NCBI GenBank assembly: GCA_021807225.1
Contig: JAKAPI010000041.1
Location: 1 to 5,251, forward strand
Direction of reading: 5' to 3'
DNA: 5,251 bases
Source of the DNA: an archaeon
Lineage (GTDB): Archaea > Thermoproteota > Nitrososphaeria > Nitrososphaerales > UBA183
A program made the position numbers and the translations under genes. The first letter of the stretch is position 1, and each line of letters opens with the position of its first letter. This document shows, piece by piece, positions 1 through 5,251 of this stretch. Under the pieces are notes generated by a model. It was not told the DNA's origin. It did not search any database and saw nothing but the letters and a program-made list of their open reading frames with translations.

Positions 1-164
1 CGGGTCCTGGTCGAGGGCTTCTCGAAGAGGAGGCCGACGACCTTGCCGCGTAGGGTGGGCGGCGGTCTGCCGGAGAGAATTTGCTTCTTCATGGCCCCCG
101 AGCGCTCGACCAGCGACGCCATCTCGGATGGCGAAAGGTCTGCGACCGAAAGTATGCTCCTCAA
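1..164 (-). CDS. argF: Ornithine carbamoyltransferase, N-terminal part (runs off left edge)
   Basis: This enzyme transfers the carbamoyl group of carbamoyl phosphate to ornithine, giving citrulline in cytosolic arginine biosynthesis. Only 54 codons are present. The visible protein opens with (M)RSILSVADLSPSEM, the usual first strand and helix of the family, and continues to LRGKVVGLLFEKPSTRTR. The FEKPSTRTR stretch is the carbamoyl-phosphate binding loop; the EKP before STRTR favours ornithine over aspartate carbamoyltransferase, which normally has FEPSTRT. The start is a TTG at 162-164. No ATG or GTG lies in frame between it and the upstream stop, and the next ATG (residue 25) would remove the conserved first helix. 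There is no clear Shine-Dalgarno sequence. It lies 61 bases after the transporter stop on the same strand, so co-transcription is possible. The family assignment is firm, while the ornithine specificity rests on this one motif. Confidence 0.88.
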   Translation of the reverse strand, partial: MRSILSVADLSPSEMASLVERSGAMKKQILSGRPPPTLRGKVVGLLFEKPSTRT

Positions 165-184
165 TTCCCGGGCTTGCGCCTGCC

Positions 185-217
185 GCCCGGCCGTGGTAGA
201 TGAAGTTGATGCCGGGC
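185..217. repeat. GC-rich inverted repeat between transporter and argF
   Basis: The 7-base arms GCCCGGC (185-191) and GCCGGGC (211-217) are perfect reverse complements separated by 19 bases. They fill most of the 61-base gap between the transporter stop and the argF TTG start. A nearby GCCCGGG at 167-173 (minus-strand sense) could compete for pairing. The repeat could form a hairpin in the minus-strand transcript, either ending transcription or shaping argF translation. No T-run follows on the minus strand, so a classical terminator is not supported. Arms this GC-rich can arise by chance in a GC-rich genome. Confidence 0.3.
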
Positions 218-225
218 TCGTTCGT

Positions 226-1101
226 CTACTTCCACGTGGAGATGGCGACTGCGGCCAGCATCATCCCTCCGCCGATGACCACGGTCGCCGTGACCTGCTC
301 CGAGAGGAGCAGGGCGCCCCCGACTATGCTGACGACGGGGATCAGGTATAGCTGGATCGAGAGCCTCGAGACAGCGCCGCGGCTGACCATGGCGTAGAAC
401 ATCAGGTACCCGAAAACGGTGCTAAGGAGAGCAAGGTAGAGGACCCCGAGCCAGCCGTACAGGGTCAGCGATGCGGCTTGAGTGAAGAAGCTCTCTGAAA
501 GGAGCGGGGTCATCAACGCGGTCCCCACCAGCCCGGCGAGGATGGTGGTCGGGGCGGAGCCATACTTGTGCACGAGCGGCTTCCCTACCACTGTGAACAG
601 ACCGTAACAGAGCGCGGTGAAAAGCGCCTCGACTATGCCTGCGGCGGAGGCGAAGTCGCTGGCACTGATCGTGCCGACCGACAGGACCGCGGCGCCGGCG
701 AACGCGAGCCCAAGGCCGAGGAGGATCCTCGGTCCAACCCTCTCGTGCAGCAGCAGGTAGGACAGGACGACGATGAAGATTGGGCCGAAGGCGGTCAGAA
801 GCGCGGAGAGCCCCGCCGAGAGGGTCGTCTCCGCGTAGTTCAGCGAGAGGTGGTATCCGGCAACGTTCGCAAGCGCCATCACGAGCAGCCGGGGGACGTC
901 CTTCCTTTCGAACCTGACCTTGGGCCGCCCGATGATTGGGAGCAGTATGAGGAACGGGACCGCGGCGATGAGCCATCTCATAAGCGCCAGATTGACGGGG
1001 GAGAGTTCGGTTTCAACTCCCTTGATGGCGACGAAGGCCATGCCCCATATCAGGCTCAGGACAACCAGGCCTGAGTAGGCCGTTACGCTCTTCAGGCTCA
1101 A
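226..1101 (-). CDS. EamA/DMT-family transporter, ten membrane helices
   Basis: This is a 291-residue integral membrane protein of the drug/metabolite transporter superfamily, whose members export amino acids, nucleotides, sugars or other small metabolites. It has two tandem EamA repeats of about five helices each, roughly residues 10-142 and 150-288. The first helix carries the typical SLIWGMAFVAIK pattern. Each repeat ends with the family's hallmark Glu followed by the last helix: LLLHERVGPRILLGLGLAFAGA and LLLSEQVTATVVIGGGMMLAAVA. Length is normal for the family. The chosen start is the TTG at 1099-1101, which overlaps the upstream Ada stop as TTGA. The reading frame stays open much further upstream, but that part is rich in Arg/Gly/Pro/Glu, lies antiparallel-free inside the ada gene in another frame, and has no homologous features. 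The next in-frame ATG would remove the first helix. The overlap implies translational coupling to ada. The substrate cannot be read from sequence; an amino-acid role is only suggested by the argF neighbour. Confidence 0.88.
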   Translation of the reverse strand: MSLKSVTAYSGLVVLSLIWGMAFVAIKGVETELSPVNLALMRWLIAAVPFLILLPIIGRPKVRFERKDVPRLLVMALANVAGYHLSLNYAETTLSAGLSALLTAFGPIFIVVLSYLLLHERVGPRILLGLGLAFAGAAVLSVGTISASDFASAAGIVEALFTALCYGLFTVVGKPLVHKYGSAPTTILAGLVGTALMTPLLSESFFTQAASLTLYGWLGVLYLALLSTVFGYLMFYAMVSRGAVSRLSIQLYLIPVVSIVGGALLLSEQVTATVVIGGGMMLAAVAISTWK

Positions 1102-1967
1102 CGAGGCCCGTTTTCCGAGTCTGCCGCCATCGCCCTCTCTCTGGAGAGAAGCGCCTTCTTCCTGTAGATGCCAAGGCCATAGCCTCCAAGGCTCCCGTCC
1201 TTTCTGATGACTCGGTGGCATGGGATGATGAGGGGGACGGGGTTTGAAGCGCATGCGTTGGCTACGGCCCTCACTGCCTTCGGCTTCCCGACCATCTCGG
1301 CGACTTCGTGGTACGACCTGGTCTCCCCCAGAGGTATGGTCCTCAGGGCAGCCCAGACGCTCATCTGGAAGTCGGTCCCCCTGATGTCCAGCGGGAACTT
1401 CACCTCCTGGCCGCTCAGGTGCCTGTTGAGCGCCTCCAGTTGGCGCCTGGCCCTGGGAGCACGCTCGATGTTCGCCCTCGGGAACTCGGCTCGGAGGGCC
1501 CTCACCAGGTCTTCGTCGCTCCTCCCCGCTTTGACCGCGCATACCCCATGGTCTGTGGTCGCCACCAGCAGCATCCCGAGGGAAGACCGCCCGGTAGCAA
1601 AGACGATGGAAGTCCCTTCGCCGCCGTTGCGGTAGGTCGCAGGAGTCATCCCCAGCCTCCTCTTCGAATCTTGGTAAAGCCAGCTCTGAGCAGAATATCC
1701 CGTTCCACGGAGCGCCCTTATCACGGGCTCCCCCCTCGCGAGGTGTCGCCTCAGGTTGCTCACCCTGAACTCCTCGAGGTACTCGCGGGGCGACATTCCC
1801 ATGACCTCGGTGAAGGTCCTCTGCAGGTGGAAGGGGCTCACGCCGAACTTGGCGCCGAGGGTCTTCAGGGTGATGCGCGACGTCGAGTTCTCTCGGATGT
1901 AGTCGCAGACGGCCCTGGCCAATTCGGCCTTCCTGATCGGCACCTTGAGCTCGACGGCGCTCTGCAA
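1098..1967 (-). CDS. ada: Ada-like fusion: AraC-type HTH plus O6-alkylguanine-DNA alkyltransferase (no N-terminal Ada domain)
   Basis: This 289-residue protein should remove alkyl groups from O6-alkylguanine (and O4-alkylthymine) in DNA by irreversible transfer to its own cysteine. Residues about 15-115 form an AraC/XylS double helix-turn-helix very like that of E. coli Ada (ITLKTLGAKFGVSPFHLQRTF; GMSPREYL; GMTPATYR). Residues about 120-282 form the alkyltransferase: the FQMSVWAALRTIP segment, Tyr219, the arginine finger Arg233 in KAVRAVA, the asparagine hinge Asn242, the acceptor Cys250 in IIPCHRV, and Glu277 near the end. The N-terminal Ada zinc domain, which holds the methylphosphotriester acceptor Cys and acts as the damage switch, is absent. 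The protein begins about ten residues before the HTH and no upstream frame extends it. The start is TTG (1965-1967); there is no other candidate start upstream before a stop. The stop overlaps the following transporter gene. The bacterial look of the domain pair suggests transfer into an archaeal lineage (inference). Confidence 0.92.
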   Translation of the reverse strand: MQSAVELKVPIRKAELARAVCDYIRENSTSRITLKTLGAKFGVSPFHLQRTFTEVMGMSPREYLEEFRVSNLRRHLARGEPVIRALRGTGYSAQSWLYQDSKRRLGMTPATYRNGGEGTSIVFATGRSSLGMLLVATTDHGVCAVKAGRSDEDLVRALRAEFPRANIERAPRARRQLEALNRHLSGQEVKFPLDIRGTDFQMSVWAALRTIPLGETRSYHEVAEMVGKPKAVRAVANACASNPVPLIIPCHRVIRKDGSLGGYGLGIYRKKALLSRERAMAADSENGPR

Positions 1968-1995
1968 AGACTTCTCACACCTGGCTGATGGCTTT

Positions 1996-2006
1996 GGTAA
2001 TAAGAC
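1996..2006 (-). promoter_or_regulatory. TATA-like element before ada
   Basis: On the minus strand the sequence reads GTCTTATTACC, with the AT-rich core CTTATTA at 1998-2004. It stands out in a GC-rich region. An archaeal start site about 25 bases downstream would fall near 1975, leaving a leader of under ten bases before the TTG at 1967. An alternative signal is AGGTG at 1979-1983, eleven bases before the TTG, which could be a ribosome binding site if transcription begins further upstream. The two signals imply different transcript starts and I cannot choose between them. Confidence 0.45.
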
Positions 2007-2011
2007 GTTTT

Positions 2012-2033
2012 GTCGGAATCTTGCGATTCAGAC
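2012..2033 (-). repeat. Inverted repeat with GCAA loop between the VIT1 fusion and ada
   Basis: On the minus strand the sequence is GTC-T-GAATC-GCAA-GATTC-C-GAC. Eight base pairs are interrupted by a single T/C mismatch and close on a GCAA loop, which belongs to the stable GNRA tetraloop class in RNA. It begins three bases after the stop codon of the VIT1 fusion and ends about six bases before the TATA-like element of ada. It could therefore act as a hairpin at the 3' end of the upstream transcript, or as a palindromic operator for a dimeric regulator controlling ada. There is no strong T-run directly after it on the minus strand, only CTTATTA about eight bases further on. Confidence 0.5.
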
Positions 2034-2036
2034 GCC

Positions 2037-2939
2037 CTAGAGGACCTTGATCCCGGGGAAGGCCGCGCTGACGACGTAGCCCAGCGTGAACACTACGACG
2101 GTCGTCGCGAACAGGATGAGGAGGATTTCGACGAAGTCCCTCATGAACAGCTTCTCCTGTATCACCACGCTGTACCAGGTCGTGATGGCAAGGATGACGA
2201 CCGCGAGGGTCAGAGACCCGCCCAGTGCGAAGGGCATGCTCGCGGTCAGGAAGTAAGGGGTCGCTAGCATGAGCGCGGTGACGAAATACGACAACCCGGT
2301 GTAAGCCGCGCTGAGGCGGGCCGACCCCTTGAACCCTCCCTGCTTCGCCTGGGCGAAGGCCGCCGAGGCCATGGCCAGGGACGCTGCACCGCCGGCTATG
2401 ATCCCGGCCAAGCCCGCTATCTCTGTCTTCTCAAAGAGCCCCAGCCACCCTGCGTGGATGCCCGAAATCTCGACCAGAGCGTCGGCCAGCCCGAGGACGA
2501 CGAAGGAGATGTAGGCGACCGCGGAGCTTTCGGCCTTCATGGCGAACGCCTTTTCGTGCTCCTTCTCGTCTGCGACCATGGCGTCGAAGGCGGCCCTGTC
2601 TTCTTCGGGGATCAGTTGGGCGAGCCCGCCGTATTCAACGACAACCTTGGCCTCGTGCCTGTCCAGGTACCTGATCGCGAACGTGAGGCCGAAGAACCTC
2701 CGGAGGAGGAGCACCCAGTACAGCTTGAGCTTGCTCGGCCTGGGCTCCTCGCCCGGGACGTACTTCCGCCAGAATTCGTAGTGGCCGTGCTCGGTGGCAG
2801 ACAGAGTCCTGAGCACATCGGCGAAGGGGCTCCCCCCCTCCACGGTCTTCGAGAGCCGCTCGTACAGTGTGTAGTCTGCCCATTCGTCCGACATCCTCGC
2901 CCTTGCGACGTCCTTGAGAGTCGTCCCGCCCGAAGACAT
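2037..2939 (-). CDS. Rubrerythrin-like/VIT1 (CCC1) fusion membrane transporter, MbfA-like
   Basis: This 300-residue protein joins a ferritin-like four-helix domain to a VIT1/CCC1 transporter. Residues about 18-135 carry a di-iron set: Glu27, Glu50-x-x-His53 (ATEHGHYEFW), Glu96 and Glu125-x-x-His128 (ADEKEHEKAF), matching the rubrerythrin pattern. Residues about 140-295 form five membrane helices. The first has LGLADALVEISG, whose Asp153 matches the VIT1 ion-path aspartate, and the second has a Met-rich MASAAFAQAK segment. Known relatives (rhizobial MbfA) export iron and protect against iron and peroxide stress; iron or manganese export across the cytoplasmic membrane is the likely role here. 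The ATG at 2937-2939 was chosen because a TATA-like box lies about 29 bases upstream, predicting a leaderless or nearly leaderless mRNA. An ATG at residue 16 (2892-2894) is possible. The frame stays open to 3068, but that extension would overlap the divergent gene and has no domain-like sequence. Confidence 0.9.
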   Translation of the reverse strand: MSSGGTTLKDVARARMSDEWADYTLYERLSKTVEGGSPFADVLRTLSATEHGHYEFWRKYVPGEEPRPSKLKLYWVLLLRRFFGLTFAIRYLDRHEAKVVVEYGGLAQLIPEEDRAAFDAMVADEKEHEKAFAMKAESSAVAYISFVVLGLADALVEISGIHAGWLGLFEKTEIAGLAGIIAGGAASLAMASAAFAQAKQGGFKGSARLSAAYTGLSYFVTALMLATPYFLTASMPFALGGSLTLAVVILAITTWYSVVIQEKLFMRDFVEILLILFATTVVVFTLGYVVSAAFPGIKVL

Positions 2940-2964
2940 CTGACTACCCGCGGGCACTTCCCCC

Positions 2965-2973
2965 GTATTTGAA
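2965..2973 (-). promoter_or_regulatory. TATA-like element before the VIT1 fusion
   Basis: The minus strand reads TTCAAATAC, an AT-rich island in a GC-rich intergenic region. A start site about 26 bases downstream falls near 2942, within a few bases of the ATG at 2939. This favours a leaderless transcript and that start codon. No experimental support is visible. Confidence 0.45.
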
Positions 2974-3017
2974 CCATGAGCGGGAGGACGAGGCGTTGAA
3001 GCGTTCCAAAGGTGTGG

Positions 3018-3023
3018 TTTATA
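3018..3023 (+). promoter_or_regulatory. TATA box before the zinc-ribbon gene
   Basis: TTTATA lies inside GTGGTTTATAGCCGG and is the best archaeal TATA box in the window. The expected start site about 26 bases downstream is near 3047, giving a leader of about nine bases before the GTG at 3056. GGAG at 3042-3045 sits ten bases before the GTG, but it would lie at or upstream of the predicted transcript start, so it may not function. This promoter and the VIT1 promoter face away from each other within a 116-base intergenic region. Confidence 0.55.
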
Positions 3024-3055
3024 GCCGGTGGCGCCGCTGTTGGAGCCGACAGCAA

Positions 3056-3196
3056 GTGACAAACGCATACTGTGTCAAGTGCAAGGCGAGCCGGGAGATG
3101 AAGAGCCCGCAGAGCGTGACCATGAAGAACGGGCGCCACGCCATGAAGGGGACCTGCCCCGTCTGCGGCACCGGCATGTACAAGATCGGTGGCTGA
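3056..3196 (+). CDS. Small zinc-ribbon protein, DUF5679-like
   Basis: This 46-residue protein carries two Cys pairs, C6-x-x-C9 (AYCVKCK) and C34-x-x-C37 (GTCPVCGT), spaced as in a single zinc ribbon. The middle section KMKNGR-like (VTMKNGRHAMKGTCPVCGTGMYKI) matches my recollection of the DUF5679 family, seen in many archaea and actinobacteria, which has no established function. Nucleic-acid or protein binding is plausible for such a ribbon but unproven. The start is GTG at 3056-3058, just before the first conserved residues and correctly placed behind the TATA box. The frame also contains an ATG at 2969, but that would place the TATA box inside the gene and adds a 29-residue tail (MNHEREDEALKRSKG...) without family similarity. 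It is convergent with leuS, with 24 bases between the stops. Confidence 0.85.
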   Translation: MTNAYCVKCKASREMKSPQSVTMKNGRHAMKGTCPVCGTGMYKIGG

Positions 3197-3205
3197 GAAC
3201 TGCTC

Positions 3206-3221
3206 GGGCAGCCGCTTGCCC
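3206..3221. terminator. Possible hairpin between convergent stops
   Basis: The perfect 5-base arms GGGCA (3206-3210) and TGCCC (3217-3221) flank a six-base loop between the zinc-ribbon stop and the leuS stop. An overlapping alternative hairpin, CTGC-TCGG-GCAG (3200-3211), excludes it. Either could serve convergent transcripts. The stems are short and no T-run follows on either strand, so this is a weak call. Confidence 0.2.
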
Positions 3222-5251
3222 TACTCTAGATAGAATGCAGGCTTGGTCGGGAGGGCGTCCTTCGCCCTGTTCGCCGGGTCGTCGATGGTCTTGGAGCCCG
3301 CCTTCTGGACCACCACCGGCACCCCCAGCTCGGCGGACATGAAGCCGGAAGCCTCGGACAGGGCCTTGAACTCGCTGAACCCCCTGTGCGCGAGGAGCTT
3401 TGTCAGCATGTCGTCCCCTATTTCGAAGGCGAGCTTGAAGACGCGGTCCGGCTGGATCTTAAGCTGGGCGTACTTCTTCACCACCGCCCCCACGCTCTCC
3501 TTCTTTCGTTTGGCAGACGCCATCTCGAAGAAGTAGCTCCTGGCGGAGTCCGAGGAGACGTAGACGCTGAGCTTGGACCTCTTACCCTTCACCACCCTGA
3601 GGACGTTGCGCGCGTCTTCGATGACCTTGCCGAGCACAGCCTCCCCCAGCACCGCCTCATCGTCCACCGGGAAGTCTCTGGGAGAGGGCCAGTCGGCCTG
3701 GCAGACCAGCCCCTTCCCCCCCAGCTCGTGGTTGAGGTCTTCGGCCATGAACGGGGTGAACGGGGAGATCATCCTCACCCAGGCGTTGAACACCTCCGTC
3801 AGGGTCTGGCGGCGGGGCTTCTCGGCCCTGCGGAGATAGTACCTCAGGTCGTTCCAGATGTCGAGGAAGATCGTCGCCGACGCGCGCCTCATCCTCAGTT
3901 CCTCCATCGCCGCCGTCGCCGCGACGATCCTGCCGTTCACGGTGGAGATCAGCCACGAGTCCAGCTCGTTCTCCTCGCGGTTGGACGCCGAGCGCAGGGT
4001 CTTCCTGACGAAGGGCATCAGGGATTCGACCTTCTCCTTGGCGTCCATGGCTGCGCGGTCCCTCCAGTCGGCGTCGTCCATGCCGTCGGCCGTAAGGGCC
4101 AGTGCGAGCCTGAAGGCGTCGGCACCGTACTTCTTCCTGGCGTCTTCCCAGCTCACGAAGTTCCCCTTGGTCTTGCTCATGCGCTTCCCTTCGATGGTGA
4201 TCATCCCGTTGATGCCGAACCCCTGGGGCCAGTACTTCTCGGGGAAGAGGGCTGCGTGGTGGAATGCGAAGAAGGTGAGGTGGTTGGGTATCAGATCCTT
4301 GCCCGAGTTGCGCAGGTCCACCGGATACCAGTAGGTGAACTCCGTCCTCAGGTCCCTGAGGACCCTCTCGGTGGTCTTCGCGCCCTTGGCTATGTTCGCA
4401 GGGTTCCCCTTGCCCAGAAGCACGTAGTCCAGCACCTCAGGGGTGAGGCTGTCGGGGCCGATCTTCTCCATGTTCACGAACTTGCTGATGGAGTAGTATG
4501 CCATGTAGATCGTAGAGTCGCTCAGGGTCTCCACCAGCCAGTCCTTGTCCCAGGGGAGCCTCGTCCCCATCCCCGAGCGCCTGGCGCAGGGCCAGTCGTT
4601 AAGCCACTCGATGGTGGAGTAGAACATCTGTCGGGCTTCCTCCGGGAACATTGCCGCATGGTCGATGACCAGCTTTGCCTTGGCCTTCCACTCTGGGTTG
4701 GAGTAGTTCAGGAACCACTGGTTCTCGAGGATCTTGACGTAGCACCTGGTGCCGCAGCGGCAGACCACCTTCTCAGGCAGCTCGTACATCTTAGAGAGCC
4801 GCTCTGTCTTGGCCATGAGCACCAGGGACTTGTCCTTGGCCTCGGCGACTGTGAGGCCAGCCAGGGGGCCGGACGCCTGGGTGAGCACCCCTCTGTGGAA
4901 CTCCGCGCTGTAGAGCTCCTGGGTCGCCGCCTCAAGGTTCGGGTCGACCGAGTCCTTGATGCTCAGCTTCCTGACCACGTCGTCCGCGGGGACCTTGGAG
5001 TACCCGGGAAGTGTGAGTATGGGGACAGGGGCGATCTCGTCGGCGATCTCCTTGACCTGGCGCCCGACCTGGACCCTCCCTTCCTGGATGTCCCTCAGGG
5101 CCATCAGGTCGTAGGGGGCATGGGCCGGGACGCTGTACACGACACCTGTAGCCAGCGACGGGTCCACGAACCTCCCGGGAAGGATCGGGAGGGACTTGCC
5201 GGTGAGCGGGGCGATGGCGTAGCGCCCGAGCAGCTCGGAACCCTTGAACTC
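3221..5251 (-). CDS. leuS: Leucyl-tRNA synthetase, archaeal type, C-terminal 676 residues (runs off right edge)
   Basis: This class I synthetase charges tRNA-Leu and edits mischarged tRNA in the cytosol. The codon at the window edge is in frame, so the visible protein starts inside the editing (CP1) domain. Archaeal LeuRS is usually about 930-970 residues, so roughly 270-290 residues including the HIGH motif lie outside. Visible residues about 1-125 hold the end of the editing domain, with the motif ATGVVYSVPAHAPYD; its Asp (residue 48) matches the editing aspartate. A zinc knuckle follows with Cys164, Cys166 and Cys170 (CRCGTRC) and probably Cys222 (WPCARR). Next come the catalytic segments GMGTRLPW and LSDSTIYMAYY, then the KMSKS loop as RMSKT (residues 357-361, 4169-4183). 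An anticodon-binding helical domain (about 400-540) and the archaeal C-terminal tRNA-binding domain ending in KPAFYLE complete it. GTG codons near the edge (5165-5167) are internal valines, not starts. Confidence 0.96.
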   Translation of the reverse strand, partial: EFKGSELLGRYAIAPLTGKSLPILPGRFVDPSLATGVVYSVPAHAPYDLMALRDIQEGRVQVGRQVKEIADEIAPVPILTLPGYSKVPADDVVRKLSIKDSVDPNLEAATQELYSAEFHRGVLTQASGPLAGLTVAEAKDKSLVLMAKTERLSKMYELPEKVVCRCGTRCYVKILENQWFLNYSNPEWKAKAKLVIDHAAMFPEEARQMFYSTIEWLNDWPCARRSGMGTRLPWDKDWLVETLSDSTIYMAYYSISKFVNMEKIGPDSLTPEVLDYVLLGKGNPANIAKGAKTTERVLRDLRTEFTYWYPVDLRNSGKDLIPNHLTFFAFHHAALFPEKYWPQGFGINGMITIEGKRMSKTKGNFVSWEDARKKYGADAFRLALALTADGMDDADWRDRAAMDAKEKVESLMPFVRKTLRSASNREENELDSWLISTVNGRIVAATAAMEELRMRRASATIFLDIWNDLRYYLRRAEKPRRQTLTEVFNAWVRMISPFTPFMAEDLNHELGGKGLVCQADWPSPRDFPVDDEAVLGEAVLGKVIEDARNVLRVVKGKRSKLSVYVSSDSARSYFFEMASAKRKKESVGAVVKKYAQLKIQPDRVFKLAFEIGDDMLTKLLAHRGFSEFKALSEASGFMSAELGVPVVVQKAGSKTIDDPANRAKDALPTKPAFYLE

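Noticed and set aside
1102..1542. Upstream extension of the transporter frame by 147 codons
   Set aside because: The added sequence is Arg/Gly/Pro/Glu-rich, lies wholly inside ada on the same strand in another frame, and has no transporter or domain features. The transporter fold begins right after the TTG at 1101.
1308..1988. Long plus-strand open frames opposite ada, the VIT1 fusion and leuS (for example 1308-1988, 2454-2972, 3858-4334)
   Set aside because: They mirror well-supported genes on the other strand, have compositions typical of GC-rich antisense frames, and contain no recognisable domains.
2969..3055. Longer zinc-ribbon protein starting at the ATG at 2969
   Set aside because: The TTTATA box would fall inside the gene, and the extra residues lack similarity to the family, which begins just before the first Cys pair.
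2940..3068. 43-residue N-terminal extension of the VIT1 fusion
   Set aside because: It would overlap the divergent zinc-ribbon gene, swallow both TATA-like boxes, and has no resemblance to a signal peptide or ferritin-like domain.
5165..5167. GTG as the start of leuS
   Set aside because: The frame remains open to the window edge and the upstream residues (GRYAIAPLTGKSLPILPGRF) are normal LeuRS editing-domain sequence, so the gene is cut by the edge.
1..5251. A new defence, mobile or biosynthetic system, CRISPR array, tRNA or rRNA
   Set aside because: All coding space is taken by recognisable housekeeping, repair or transport genes. No spaced repeats, transposase, integrase or structured RNA gene signature was seen, and the intergenic gaps are all under 120 bases.

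Overview
The window is GC-rich and looks like ordinary chromosomal DNA from an uncultured archaeon. The evidence for this is an archaeal/eukaryotic-type leucyl-tRNA synthetase (C-terminal end ...KPAFYLE, CxCGxxC zinc knuckle, archaeal-style editing motif VPAHAPYD), AT-rich TATA-like elements roughly 25-45 bases before several starts, very short predicted leaders, and frequent TTG/GTG starts. A small DUF5679-type zinc ribbon, common in Thaumarchaeota and Thermoplasmata but also present in Actinobacteria, fits this picture. I cannot name the phylum from the sequence alone.

Layout, left to right. (1) Minus strand, 1-164: the first 54 codons of an ornithine carbamoyltransferase (argF), running off the left edge. 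(2) Minus strand, 226-1101: a ten-helix EamA/DMT-family transporter. (3) Minus strand, 1098-1967: an Ada-like protein joining an AraC-type DNA-binding domain to an O6-alkylguanine-DNA alkyltransferase, without the usual N-terminal phosphotriester-repair domain. Its stop codon overlaps the transporter's TTG start by four bases (TTGA). (4) 1968-2036: a short intergenic region with a TATA-like element and a clear inverted repeat with a GCAA loop. (5) Minus strand, 2037-2939: a rubrerythrin-like/VIT1 fusion, a membrane iron (or manganese) transporter resembling MbfA. (6) 2940-3055: a divergent promoter region with a TATA-like box for each side. (7) Plus strand, 3056-3196: a 46-residue DUF5679-like zinc ribbon. 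(8) Minus strand, 3221-5251: the C-terminal 676 residues of leuS, convergent with the zinc-ribbon gene and running off the right edge.

How the genes relate: ada and the transporter form a tightly coupled pair transcribed toward argF, which may be the third cistron of the same unit. The iron-handling fusion lies upstream on the same strand but appears to have its own promoter. Alkylation repair and iron/peroxide handling side by side suggests a small stress-response neighbourhood, but this is inference. leuS and argF are housekeeping genes. I found no mobile element, CRISPR array, RNA gene or phage gene, and no convincing new multi-gene system. The points most worth a second look are the truncated Ada architecture in an archaeal setting, the inverted repeat between it and the VIT1 gene, and the run of TTG starts.
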